Shown one piece after another: positions 35,856 through 46,727 of a DNA stretch of 64,000 nucleotides. The notes beneath the pieces are model-generated. The model was not told where the DNA came from, did not search any database, and was given only the letters and a program-made list of their open reading frames with translations. Source of the DNA: Aspidiotus rigidus (Eukaryota; Arthropoda; Insecta; Hemiptera; Diaspididae); the NCBI GenBank assembly GCA_035079385.1, contig JAVHKY010000001.1, positions 2,079,001 through 2,143,000 of the forward strand. The letters are read 5' to 3'. Positions within the stretch are counted from its first letter, which is position 1, and each line of letters begins with the position of its first letter. The translations under genes were made by a program, and so were the position numbers.

Positions 35856-38800
35856 ATGGACGCCATAAAGAAGAAAATGCAGGCCATGAAAATGGAAAAA
35901 GATGCGGCGATGGACAAAGCCGACACCTGCGAAGGACAGGCCAAAGATGCTAACATGCGCGCAGATAAGGTAAGGAAATTATTCTATATAAGTTCGATCC
36001 AGAACAAACTACCATACCAGTAAACTAAACTACATTACTACTGTTCATTCTTCATACAGGTAATGGAAGATGTGCGTGAAGCGCAAAAGAAACTTCAACA
36101 AGTAGAAAGTGATTTGGAACTGGCCAAAAGAAAGTTGGAAGACGCCAATAAAGAATTAGAAGAAAAAGAAAAAGCTTTGTCCCAGGTACTGACAAGATTT
36201 CAAAGACGTGACAAGCTTTGGAACATGGATGGTATAGTAAATTGTTACCATTTTTACTTCATTCTTTACGTTACGTAGGCTGAAGGAGAAGTCGCTGCTC
36301 TGAACAGGAAAGTTCAGATGATTGAGGAGGATTTAGAAAGATCAGAAGAACGGTCTGGTACCGCTTCTACGAAATTAGCCGAAGCCTCGCAAGCTGCTGA
36401 CGAATCAAAACGGTAAATTGTAAATTGCCTACCGATTGTTCTGATTGTACAGAATATTTCACACAAAGACAGTTACTAATTATAAAAAAATTACCAGTAT
36501 GTGCAAAGTCTTGGAAAATAGAAGTCAACAAGATGAAGAGAGGATGGATCAATTGACGAACCAGCTGAAAGAAGCCAGACTTTTGGCTGAAGATGCTGAT
36601 GGAAAATCTGACGAAGTAAATAAATTAACGAAAAAATTTTATCATAATTAATAAATTGAAAAATGGAAATATAATATCCCATTTAAATTGTACGTAGGTG
36701 TCCAGAAAGTTGGCCTTCGTTGAAGATGAATTAGAAGTTGCTGAAGATCGAGTAAAATCTGGAGACTCGTAAGTACCATCTCAAACTAATTGTTGAGCGC
36801 GATACAAAGAAAATAATTTCTACTTATGAAAGAACTTCTATATAGCTTTATGGAGGTTTTTTGTACGTATTATTCGAGATTGCTTGCGTCGCTCGTGCAA
36901 CCGCTTGTTCTCCATTGTGGAGTGGGTGCAGGATGTGTATGCATTAATTTTGTTTCCTCCAATTCCGGTATCGATCCTTTCGGGTATAACTTCAGTGCAG
37001 GAAGAGTCGTCTCGGCGAAACCCTCGCATCCCGGCACGCAAACTTTACTCGTCACACACTCACCAGACACAACTTCGAGCTAAATTGCTGTTGGAGTCTC
37101 TTCTTCTTCTGTCTTCATGTCCCTATAATTGGTCTTCTTCCTGCAGAGTGTTGTTTGTGTCCGGATAGTACACAGGTGTTGAGTAGGCCATAGTGTGGCC
37201 TTGTATTCACTTATTGTGGCTGCACATGCAGATACATGTTAGCATGGTGGCTGCTAGGCTACTCAGAGCAAGCGCTTCATCGACCCCACCTTTTTCACGC
37301 CTCATCGCCAGAGCATTGCAGCCGTATCATACAGCTTAGACTTTCAGCTTAAACTCAGAACCTTGAAAAATACAACTTTGGCTTTGGCTTTTGGCTTTGG
37401 AAATACCTAAAAATACAGCTGACTTTCGGCTTTTGGCTCTAGCTTTCGGCTGTTTTGATGGAACACTCCGGCTTTTGACTTAAACTTACGACCTTGAAAA
37501 ATATAGCTTCGGCTTTGGCTTTGAGCTTGGAAAAACATGAATAATACAGCTGGCTTTCGGCTTTAGCTTTCGTCTTTTGACTGGCTGCAATGCTCTGCTC
37601 ATCGCCTCACACTCAAATAAGGTGTGTTGTGGTCCATCATCCCACCTTTGAATGCAATGCGAACATGTTGCCTGCTCAACTTTTCTCGGGCTGCTTAACA
37701 TCTGGGTCAGGTGAAAGTTCAGCTGACCATGGTCTCGGTTCATTCACCCATCAAAGTCGCATAATAACATTCGGGTCGTCCATTTTCCTAGCTCACGCCG
37801 AGCAGTTCTCGTTTTCAATTTCTCTTGCGAGGAGTGCCTGGCTTCCTGCTTGGTTGGTAAGACCTCTTGATCAGTTGTTGTTCTCTTCTTTGTTTCAACA
37901 TCACCGTTCTTTCCTCAGCAAGGAGCTCTACTGGTAGTGAACGTGCTAATACGCAGAAGGCCTCCGCCGAAACAGTGCGGCGGTAGGCAATAACCAATAC
38001 GAATTATACAAGATAATAAAATTGTTATAATATTCAGATAAAATATTAATTTACCAATGAAACATCAGTGTATCATATTACCGATATATCAATTTGTAGG
38101 AAAATCATGGAATTAGAAGAAGAATTGAAAGTCGTAGGAAACAGTTTAAAATCTTTGGAAGTCTCAGAAGAAAAGGTAAAGTTCACTTCGGGAGTACAAA
38201 GCTCAATTTATTTGAATAAATAGAGTATTCCTTATTTTTCTTTTCTCTTTAGGCTAACCAACGAGTTGAGGAATACAAACAGCAGATTAAATCATTAACC
38301 GTCAGGCTCAAGGAAGTAAGTACCTATTCGTAGTACGAGATTTTTCAATCATGTATGGGAGGCAACGGAATAAGAAGATTCGAAAAAAACAGTCTTTTTG
38401 TACCAGAATTGTGATAATTTTTCGGGTAACAAGACTTGAGAATTTGTTCTATGCAGCGATCTGCAAAAATTTTTACTATACCTATTATGGATTAGTATGC
38501 GACTGATTTTGGCAATTATCATATTTAAAGGTGTATTGATTTTTATTTTTGATAATGACTTTATTTTATTAAAATTTTTTAGAACTGTAAACATAGAGGA
38601 TCAAAAATTTATGTAGGACTGACAACTCATACTTTAATATATTTTCACTGTCAATCGTCCGATTGGGATAAGATTTAAAAATAATTATCAAAATAAGAAA
38701 GTTAATATTACGATCATTGAATTTATTTTATCAGGCTGAAGCTCGTGCCGAATTTGCTGAAAAGACCGTGAAGAAATTGCAGAAGGAAGTTGACAGGCTT

Positions 38801-39986
38801 GAAGGTAACAAAATTAAAAATAATTAGTTTATAGGTTAACAAATAGCAATCTGTAATCGTGCTTTTAGTAATGCTTCCATGAAGACAATTTTTTAGTATG
38901 ATTATTTTTATTGCTATGAGTTTTCATAGTTGAAAACTTTCACTATTTATGCTTTCTTATCGTCGAAGCTTCGAAATAATACACAATCATGAAACCTAAA
39001 AGTAGTAAGAATTGACTTCCAGAATTTTAGGTAATTAACAAAAAAAAAAATTATATTGAATAAATTTTCGCTTCTTTTGACACGGTATTTAAAGCTACAG
39101 ATAATATACAGAGTTCATGAGGTACTAACTTAATTCAACCCAAGATTGATGGTCATGAATTGAAATTTACGCAATACAGGCCTAATCTCAGTCTCTATTT
39201 ATAACGTAAGAAAAATTTCACTCCTAAAATGTATTTGTTACAGATCAAATTTTCCAAGAAAAAGAAAAGACTAAAGCTATTTGCGATGATCTAGATTCTA
39301 CTTTCGCTGAATTTATTGGCTCTTAATACCAGTTGAAAGCTTTTTTAATGCGTGTTTTGCTATATTAATAAATTTTGAGTACGTAGGTTGAAAGAAGTTT
39401 CCACTTAGTTGATATTCCACAGGTAATAAATTTGGCTTTGATTTCTTCCTGAAACCTTTGTAAAAACCTACACAATTCACATCTTTGACTCGCATGACTA
39501 CTTCATGAGTCTACTTTTACTCAGAAGTAAATATAGCCTATAATGGGTACCAGGTTTGACCCATTCCAGTAATCTTCGTACATCATTTGAAATAATATTT
39601 TTATTTGGGTTCAAATAATTTACAAAAAAAAAAAAAAGATTAAAAACTTTGTCATCTCCCCCAAAAAAAACTCATTATTCGTACTCATCCTTCATTAATT
39701 TTTCTATGAACAATATTATTACTCTTAATTTCTAGAAGAATTATTAAAAAGCCTTACTAACAATTACCTTTCACTTATTCTATGTGTATCACAATGACAT
39801 GCATGATGTTTTTATGTAATTTCTCAAAATTTCATTTCCTTTTTTTTATCATTCGTCTTTGAATGGTTGATTGTACATTAATTTACCGGTATTTTTATTT
39901 CAGATGAACTTGGTCTTAACAAAGACAGATACAGATCATTGGCCGATGAAATGGATTCGACTTTTGCTGAGTTAGCTGGATATTAA
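35856..39986 (+). CDS. Tm: Muscle-type tropomyosin with two alternative last exons
   Basis: Coiled-coil dimer lying along the actin filament and, with troponin, gating myosin access. Exons: 35856-35969, 36060-36185, 36279-36412, 36498-36615, 36698-36768, 38100-38175, 38253-38315, 38735-38804, then either 39244-39326 or 39904-39986. Each full path gives exactly 284 residues, the canonical length. The first exon encodes the 38-residue [19 protein letters not shown] block; later blocks include [39 protein letters not shown] and [20 protein letters not shown], all family hallmarks with a heptad pattern throughout. The two last exons end FAEFIGS and FAELAGY, both 83 bp and entered in the same phase, so they are mutually exclusive. 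Intron 5 (36769-38099) is swollen by a LINE relic with a nested MITE. Arthropod tropomyosin is a well-known allergen family. Confidence 0.97.
37080..37997 (-). mobile_element. R1-like LINE relic in tropomyosin intron 5
   Basis: On the minus strand the piece reads [27 protein letters not shown], then [22 protein letters not shown]. These are the conserved C-terminal landmarks of R1-clade ORF2 proteins (AYRTVSxEA, PxxLLxxER and a CxxC...H...C zinc knuckle). The two blocks are joined by a frame change and the copy is interrupted after FECEA by the MITE at 37309-37597. Possible further LINE sequence continues below 37300, but I cannot place a clean 3' end. It is antisense to tropomyosin and non-functional. 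Confidence 0.78.
37309..37597. mobile_element. hAT-type MITE, 289 bp, perfect 15 bp TIRs and 8 bp target duplication
   Basis: The ends are CAGAGCATTGCAGCC and its exact complement GGCTGCAATGCTCTG, flanked on both sides by the identical 8-mer ctcatcgc (37301-37308 and 37598-37605). Inside, a unit of about 124 bp containing repeated ggctttggct phrases and ccttgaaaaata occurs twice. The CAG start, 8 bp duplication and ggcttt-rich interior are typical of non-autonomous hAT elements. It sits inside the R1-like LINE relic. Confidence 0.88.
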
Positions 39987-41334
39987 TCCATTCGTTTATT
40001 CGATGATCAATGTTTCGTTCGTATGAACTTGAATCATTTACGTTATTCAATGGAACCAAAATTACATCTAGTCAAAAACCAAGTCTCATTTTTGGAACCC
40101 GTAAAACTACTCAATCAGAGCGTTTCAAAATAATTTTTTTTTCTCTCGGTTATCTCTTTTCCACTCCGCTGTCCTCTCTCTCACTATCTCTGTGACTCAC
40201 ATTTTTTTTTTTTTTTTTTTCTTTCTTGAATTAAACCCTTCAATTTCTACTCGCATCAAATATTTGTGTTGGGGATAGACTTTTCAAGTTTAGAAACAAT
40301 AGATTAGTACCTATCAAGAATTTAGATGAACACGTTTATCTAATTCAAATGTTGTCTGCAATTGAAATAAGCGCTATTTACTTAACTATTTTCTCTAGAT
40401 GTATATCTAGAGCTTTTATTTTCTATTTCCGCTTACTAATTTATATGAAAGATTCGGATTTTTTTTTTTTTTTTTTTTACTTTATGTTCAACTCTACGTT
40501 ATGAAATGTAATTTCGATTATCATCAAACAGTATGCTGACAGGAAACCAAAAAATTGTAAATATATTTATTTTCTTGAATTAAAAAGTTGAATATGCGTA
40601 AGTGAATTATACGAAAAGTTTCTGTTTTGGTAGGGCATATCGGTGTAGAACTGATCAGCTGAAATTGTTTCAAATTCCACTCGGAAATTTTTTCACCTAG
40701 AATCAAAACTATACACTTGTTATTTGACAATTCAGGTCACGTAAATTTAGGTTTCATTATCCACTCATACTATTTGCATTTTTTTCTAGGGAAATCATTT
40801 TACACCCTTCGATGTCTATCATCATTTCAATAGCAAATATGTAATTAAATATGAAATACCTAAGAACTTCAAACGCGAGATTTTTGGGTACAAAATTCGT
40901 GAGTAAAAAAATTCTCAACGGATACCGTGTTTCAAGCAACTATAAAATTTTTCTTGGTTTTGAATTACATAGACTATACTTTTCGTATCATTCAACTGGT
41001 AATACTTAACTAATAACACATAAGAAAAGTTCTTAGGAATCGTGAAAAGTCATCGTCTCTTCATCGCGAGCAAAAAAAATATTCAAGTTAGGTAGGTTAT
41101 ATAATTATATATTTTTTTCATTTAAAGACACTTCGTGTACGTTGTTCCCTTAAATCTAGTTCAACAGCCTTAAAACAGGTTTTTCCTCACACCCAATTGA
41201 ACTCCACGTTCTACTGCTGCGATGTTTTGAAAATTTATTATCTCATTTTTCCTTGTGACAGTTATACAAATGTACAAACAATCAATACCTATAGAAGAAA
41301 GATGTAGGTACTCACTTTCTAAATTCAAATTATG

Positions 41335-41336
<2 letters not shown>

Positions 41337-41366
<30 letters not shown>
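41337..41366 (+). repeat. Poly(A) run of 30
   Basis: An uninterrupted run of thirty A. It may be the tail of an old retroposed copy or a simple homopolymer; no element body is recognisable upstream. Confidence 0.7.
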
Positions 41367-41367
<1 letters not shown>

Positions 41368-41804
41368 ATATTACCGGTAAGTACTATGATACCATATTTT
41401 TTTATACGAGTAGATATTCAGAATAGCAGATACAAAATAGGTTCATTGAATTTCTCAGTTTGTTGCTGAACGTGAGTACAAAAAAATTCTCTTCAAAATC
41501 AGTAGAATGTTTTCTTCGTTCTGATGATTCACCTACAGTACAGAAAAAAATCATCATTGCGCTACTGAGTGAAAAAAAAAAAAAAAAAAAAAAATCATAA
41601 TTCATCTAATGCAAACAAAAACAAACAAAAAATTAGAGTATTACAAACTTTGCAACGGCAGCGAGGAACCCGCCTGCGCCTATGTTCCGCGGCCCCATAT
41701 GGAAAAACGCTAGTCTTAGTTTTGTTTCCTTAGATGAGTAGAAAAATCAGGTCCGAACAAAGACGCTTGAATCACACTTTGCGTTTGGATTTACAAAACT
41801 GATA

Positions 41805-41933
41805 TACTCTGTTCACGTTAAGGAAGGATAGAAGTTCACACCTCGAGAACGGAACGCCGAAGGTACCTAATCTTAATCTAATGTTCCGTTCTCGAGGTAT
41901 GAACTTCTATCCTTCCTTAACGTGAACAGAGTA
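41805..41933. repeat. Hairpin with 51 bp arms and 27 bp loop
   Basis: Left arm 41805-41855 starts tactctgttcacgttaagg; right arm 41883-41933 ends ccttaacgtgaacagagta. They are inverted copies with one mismatch in 51 (c versus t in ttcacacctcg / ttcatacctcg). The 27-base loop includes gccgaaggtacc. It could be a short foldback transposon, a small-RNA hairpin or a strand-switch artefact. Confidence 0.85.
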
Positions 41934-42318
41934 CAGAAATGTTCTAAGTCTTCTTGAAACTTGGGAGGAATACGTGAGTCTTCAAGAAGCGAATTTATCC
42001 TTTGGAAAAGAAAGTTGCTGTAAGGGAGCTGCTTTAGCCGTGCGAGAGTCGATATTGATATGCTTAGCAATCTGTATCACCTGTACCATATCTCAGTACA
42101 TATGATAGAATATTCATCTTGTTATACAATATGGAACAATAAATATTTGTAGAAGCCTCTTTTTAAACTTGAACTAGCCTAGAAAAATTCCTATAATAAG
42201 CCTAGACAAATTTTTCTATGCAATCTAACTTAACTCAGGTGTATGACGTTAAAGAAGTCGGCCGCGGATGTATTCGAATTTCTGCTGTACTAAGTTTAAT
42301 TAGGCTAATATATAATAT

Positions 42319-42393
42319 CCAAAACAACGATCAGGCAAACTGTATCTTTTGGATGAATAAAAAAATAAAACTTCTTCCTGATCGTTGATTTGG
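42319..42393. repeat. Short inverted repeat around an AT-rich spacer
   Basis: ccaaaacaacgatcagg (42319-42335) is answered by cctgatcgttgatttgg (42377-42393), 16 of 17 paired, with a 41-base spacer. It may be a decayed MITE core or a transcriptional hairpin; nothing decides. Confidence 0.55.
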
Positions 42394-42946
42394 ATGTACC
42401 ATATCAATTTAACTTTATTAGGCAGATGTGAGCTCGTCGACATTTTCTAAGGATAACCCCCCCCCCCCCCCCTCATAAAACGGATAAAGAAAAACAATTT
42501 TCCGCTAATGCAAGCTATTCATGCGAACGACGGGAGCAAGCAATCCCGTGAGCTAGTTACCATACAGTATCAGCCTAGTATGCTGTTTTAAAAGACTATG
42601 GTCCTGAGTAGTATACTTATATTATTCTTTCTGGCGCAGTCAAGATTTTTCATATCACTTGTAAAGATCCTTAAATTTCTTTCAAAGTTAACAAAGAATA
42701 TACCAATTTTTTAAAGCGAAATCAAACCATTTTCTCATAATTTTTCATCAACTCAAGTCACAAAATTTTTGAATTATTGTATAATTTTCTCATTAATTAT
42801 TCATTTTTTCCCAACTTTTACCTCAGTCTCTCATTCTTCTTGTGAATTTATTACCAAAATCTATTTTCATTTCTACTTTTTTTTTTTTTTTTCTAAGGGG
42901 GTTCTTCGCGTGAGGCGAGTTTGTTGTAGACCAGGACATGAAGGCA

Positions 42947-43026
42947 GTGCGTATTTCGCCCACTTAAGGAGGTGACAAGCAGGGCAGTACGTATTTCGCC
43001 CACTTAAGGAGGTGACAAGCAGGGCA
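42947..43026. repeat. Two perfect-length 40 bp tandem repeats beside the Penelope-like element
   Basis: A 40 bp unit starting gtacgtatttcgcccactta occurs at 42947-42986 and 42987-43026, differing by one base (gtgcg versus gtacg). The fragment ggcagtacgtaacc then recurs near 43023 and 43110. The tract lies at the 3' side of the minus-strand Penelope-like element and may be part of its terminal repeat. Confidence 0.8.
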
Positions 43027-43193
43027 GTACGTAACCCAATCCCCACGAATTAGATGTAAAGGCCTGCATTGCAGGTAACCGTATCGGAATGCAAAAAGTG
43101 CAGTGCACTGGCAGTACGTAACCCTGGTCTATAATTGAAAAAGGGTTTTTCAATGGTACAAATCTACTTTATTAGTTGCTTATACAAGAGTAC

Positions 43194-43217
43194 TTTCGGG
43201 TGTTATCCCATCATCAG
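43194..43217 (-). ncRNA. Hammerhead-ribozyme-like core downstream of the Penelope-like ORF
   Basis: On the element's coding strand, 229 bp after the stop codon, stands CTGATGA, then a short G-C stem (tGGG, loop, CCC), then GAAA. This is the order of the conserved hammerhead core. TTGT and ACAA could pair as a stem I just upstream. The base following CTGATGA does not pair with the base before GAAA, and I do not find a clean UH cleavage site, so activity is doubtful. Penelope-like elements are known to carry minimal hammerheads near their ends. Confidence 0.4.
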
Positions 43218-43445
43218 TTGTGTCGCTACTGGAGAACAAGGCCTTAACCATGAGTTTTTATAGTATAACACTGTGATCTTATTGGCTATAACAATGCTGT
43301 GTTGTGATTGGTTCACTTCTTTAAAACTTATTCTTACAATAATATGACATTGTGTTCTTATTGGCTAAAACATACTGCTTTGTGATTGGTTCAATATATC
43401 GTTCTAAATGCTGCGTTTCTATTGGCTACCTGGATTCCTACCGTC

Positions 43446-44987
43446 TCATTGGTTGGTTCCGTTCTTCTTCTCTCGTCCAATCACCAGACCGAATAATTTT
43501 TCGCTGTCAAATGTGATTACATTGTTCAAGAGGCAGGCTTTCTTCCTCTTGGCTTTTGCAATCTCCATTTGTTCCCAGACTTTTCTTCTCTTTGTGCGAT
43601 TCTCTACGTGTATGACTTCAAATATTCCCTCTCCATCGTGGTTTTCCTCGTTACAGTGTTTCCCAAACAGTGACTTGCCATCTTCTTTCTCCCTCGACGT
43701 TTTGTGCTCCTTTCTCCTGATCTCAAACTTTCTCGCAGTCTCACCGATATAGATCCCCTCGCACTGTTCACAACTGAGCTTGTACACTCTGCTTAAGCTT
43801 TCCTTGTCCTTTTGTTCCGTCTGGTCATTGCTGATTCTCTTCACCATGGGTTGGTTATTCTGGATACCCACATTCACGTCGTAGCCATTGAACGCCTTTA
43901 TCACCTTGTTTGTGTACTTTCCTATATATGGCATCGATCCAAAGTACTTTCTCACTATGCTACCATGGGTTCCTTTCTTTGTTTCCATTTTCCCAAAGAC
44001 TCCCTCCACCACACATCTGCGGTAGCCATTGGCTTCTGCGATCTGCTTTACTATCTCGATCTCTTTCCTCTTCTCTTCGTTGTTCTTGAGGATAGAAATT
44101 GCCCGATAGCAGTAGTTCTGTATTGCCGCTAACTTGTGCCTGGGGTGGTGGTAGGAGTTATTTGGAATGATGGTGTCAGTATGCGTCGGCTTCCTGTAGA
44201 TTTTGTATTCTATCCTATTGTTCTCCATTGTGAGTGTAAGGTCCAAATAGTCGAAGGTCTCATTGCCTTTTTCCACTGTGAATTTGATGCTCTCATTCAT
44301 CGCATTCATTTCTGAAAGGAATAGATCCACCTGTCTATCAGTGCCTGACCACACAATTAGGATGTCATCTACATACCTGGCCCAGTGTATGATCGAGTTT
44401 CTGAACTTGCTGCCCTTCAATATCTTGTTTTCCATATCATTCATGAATATCTCCGACAGTATTGGTGACAGCGGTGATCCCATCGCAAGTCCCCTTTCCT
44501 GACTGTAGAACCTGCTATTGAAGCGGCAGTAATTCTGGCTCAAGATCTCCTCCACTATGTTGGCGTACTTCGACCCATCGGGGTTCCCATGGTATCTGTT
44601 GCTTTTGAGCAGGGTGAGAAGTTCCTCCTTTGGTATGGTACCAAACATATTAGTCTCATCAAAGGATATCAGCTTGTCGTTACTCCTGATTTCCAACTTG
44701 TCCAGTTGCTCAATCAACTCTCCGTTGTTTCTGATACTTCGTCTGGGTGCAAACTGGTAGTTTTCTTTCAGGAATGTGGCTACGATCTTTGCTATCTTGT
44801 AGCATGGTGATTGAATGCTGTTGACCAGGGGTCTCATCGGACGGTTCGCTTTGTGGAGTTTTACAAGCCCATTGAGTTTTGGTGCAACCGGGTTCATCTC
44901 AAGCGTCCTTCCATTGCCGGGTACATTGTTCCGTTTCAACACAGCTTTCAGGTCATCTTGGTATTTCCGCGTTGGGTCCCTTGCCAG
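43446..44987 (-). CDS. Penelope-like element RT plus GIY-YIG endonuclease, open 3' part
   Basis: Open for 514 codons (513 residues) after the TAG at 44988-44990, with no further break. RT landmarks in order are PKLNGLVKLHK, MRPLVNS, motif A ISFDETNMFGTIP, motif B GLAMGSPLSPILSEIFM, motif C ARYVDDILIVW, then YRKPTHTDTIIP and HPRHKLAAI of the thumb. The endonuclease follows a CEQC knuckle: GIYIGETARKFEIRRKEH, with the conserved GIY, Arg and Glu-His. RT and endonuclease residues appear intact. The upstream RT fingers (ILTKADKGSTVVVMEK) lie on the other side of the TAG, so the copy as read cannot make the full protein without readthrough. Confidence 0.9.
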   Translation of the reverse strand: MARDPTRKYQDDLKAVLKRNNVPGNGRTLEMNPVAPKLNGLVKLHKANRPMRPLVNSIQSPCYKIAKIVATFLKENYQFAPRRSIRNNGELIEQLDKLEIRSNDKLISFDETNMFGTIPKEELLTLLKSNRYHGNPDGSKYANIVEEILSQNYCRFNSRFYSQERGLAMGSPLSPILSEIFMNDMENKILKGSKFRNSIIHWARYVDDILIVWSGTDRQVDLFLSEMNAMNESIKFTVEKGNETFDYLDLTLTMENNRIEYKIYRKPTHTDTIIPNNSYHHPRHKLAAIQNYCYRAISILKNNEEKRKEIEIVKQIAEANGYRRCVVEGVFGKMETKKGTHGSIVRKYFGSMPYIGKYTNKVIKAFNGYDVNVGIQNNQPMVKRISNDQTEQKDKESLSRVYKLSCEQCEGIYIGETARKFEIRRKEHKTSREKEDGKSLFGKHCNEENHDGEGIFEVIHVENRTKRRKVWEQMEIAKAKRKKACLLNNVITFDSEKLFGLVIGREKKNGTNQ

Positions 44988-46684
44988 CTATTGGTATCTA
45001 TCAACTGCGATGTACGACTCCAATTTTTGGGTGTAGTCCTCCTTCTCCATTACCACTACCGTGCTGCCCTTGTCCGCCTTTGTCAAAATCAGGTTGTTCT
45101 GTCGGATCTTCTTTTGTAGATTTGTGACCTTCCTTGCGTTCTGTCATAGGTTCGGCACCTATCCTCTTTGATGTCCAACAGCACTTTCCCAATTTTAGTC
45201 CAGGCTTCTGGTCTCACGTCGTGTTCCATGGTTTGGATTACTTGTTCGCAGCTAATGGCCATGCTTTCAAGCCTACACTGGTTCAGCCTCTCTGGCTACA
45301 CATACTTGATGCCTTTGTTCAGCAGTCTTCTTTCTTCTTCTGTGAAGGTGACGCTTGATAGGTTCTCGGTTCTGGGAGCAAATTTGTGCTCAACTCTCGC
45401 TGTCTCTTCCTTTCTTTCTTCTTTCTTCCGGGTAAGTTCGGCAAGCTTCTTCTTGATCTGTTTTGTTTGGGCTTCCACTCGTTTTTCCACATAGTCTTCT
45501 CCTTTCTTCCCCTCCCCTCCTTTTTCGAACATCATTTCTTTGACTTCTTGCGGGTGGAGTAACCTGGACAGATGGAAATATTATCATACAGTAGACCATT
45601 CAGCCTGGTGACTTTCTTGTAGAGTTCACCAATTTCGTTCTTCACTCTCAATCTTTCGGCTTGCATCTTGGTGCGTTTCACTGCTGCGCTGTTTCCTGGT
45701 AGCCTGATAGTCGCATACTTGGGAATAATGCCTCGTCTCAAGCATTCGTTATTGAACCAAATCTTCACATGTGTCACTCTTAGTTTGACCTTGGTCTTCA
45801 GAAACTTAAAAAAAAAACCTAAAAACCTCGTTAACCATGTCTGGTGTGCTATTATCGGAACTCATAATCAGTGAGTGAGGTGTAAGTAGAGGATCTAAAA
45901 TATACCCGGTAAAAATTAAATTTTCCCATTAATAGTAAGTAATCTGCCGTAGGTTTTTTTAAAATTTTTCGTCGCAACTTTGGTTTCCTATTCATCTCTT
46001 TGGTAAAATGGAAATTTCCTAACAAAACAAACGAGAAATATTTATACTTTACAAATAAGAACGAACAGTTTCAGAAAAAATTACCTGTGCTTGGGAATAA
46101 ATTTTCCCTTTTGTTTTCTGTGAATCTGTTTATAGAGATTTCAATGAGATATTTTCTAGAAGGATTCTGTCGAGTCTCACATATTAATACGCGCTTCAAT
46201 AGCCCTATAATTGAGTTATCAATGAAGAATCCTCGACGAGTCTGACCAAACTATGAAATAGAATAAAATTCTATGCCTCGAAGTAAAAAAAAAAAAAAGG
46301 GAGAAAATTTTTTTCGGCACCTGCGAGAAACTGTACTACTTCTGTACGTACATGAATGACACGAAGACGATGAAAAAATTAGAGACCAAATACGGATGCG
46401 TACGCGCCTGCGCTTGAGACTGTGTACTTCAACTGTTGATAATAGTATTGAACGAGAGGTTTTTGTTCGCCCACTTCACAATTTCTGTTTTCGCCTTTGC
46501 AACGACTACCATTTAATTCGGTTGTTCGTTTGTGTACGTGTAAATCGACGTTCTTTTTTTTTTTTTGCTCTTCAATTGTTCATCCATTAAAATTTTACCA
46601 ACGTATTGAAAGATGGAGGAATGAAATCGAGATATCTAAATTAATTGCGAACTATCTCGGTGCTCCAGGTCCATTTTTAGGAAA

Positions 46685-46727
46685 ATGTCTGCCATGTACG
46701 AGGACGAGGACTCCGCAATAAAGCCTG
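46685..46727 (+). CDS. Possible first coding exon of an unidentified gene
   Basis: ATG at 46685 opens MSAMYEDEDSAIKP and is followed directly by a strong donor (G then gtaagt). An acceptor-like ccatttttag precedes it by four bases, so it may also be the second exon of a gene with a non-coding first exon. The acidic MYEDED start is protein-like, but I do not recognise it and found no continuing exon in the next 3 kb. The partner exons may lie beyond a long intron or outside the window. Confidence 0.35.

Larger units (their letters stand above)
39987..42946. other. Tropomyosin 3' UTR and AT-rich intergenic DNA
   Basis: No gene seen. The segment holds many homopolymer runs (T-runs near 40201-40220 and 40459-40478, an A-run of 30 at 41337-41366, an A-run near 41573-41594, a C-run at 42458-42471) and two inverted repeats listed separately. 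ORFs such as 41873-42070 overlap the hairpin arm and are not convincing. Confidence 0.5.
42947..45870 (-). mobile_element. Penelope-like retroelement, nearly full length
   Basis: A minus-strand element with the Penelope layout. An N-terminal region begins MSSDNSTPDMVNEVF near 45863 and includes IWFNNECLRRGIIPKY, FTEEERRLLNKGIKYV and ILTKADKGSTVVVMEKEDY. It is followed by the RT core and a GIY-YIG endonuclease. Breaks are a frame loss at a run of ten T (minus strand, about 45808-45817), frame changes around 45100-45540 and an in-frame TAG at 44988-44990. Downstream of the stop lie a hammerhead-like core (43194-43217) and 40 bp tandem repeats. The outer limits are my estimate. The copy looks fairly young because a 514-codon frame is still open. 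Confidence 0.85.

Noticed and set aside
43408..45358. Series of plus-strand ORFs opposite the Penelope-like element
   Set aside because: They are antisense shadows of the RT/GIY-YIG frame, with no motifs of their own.
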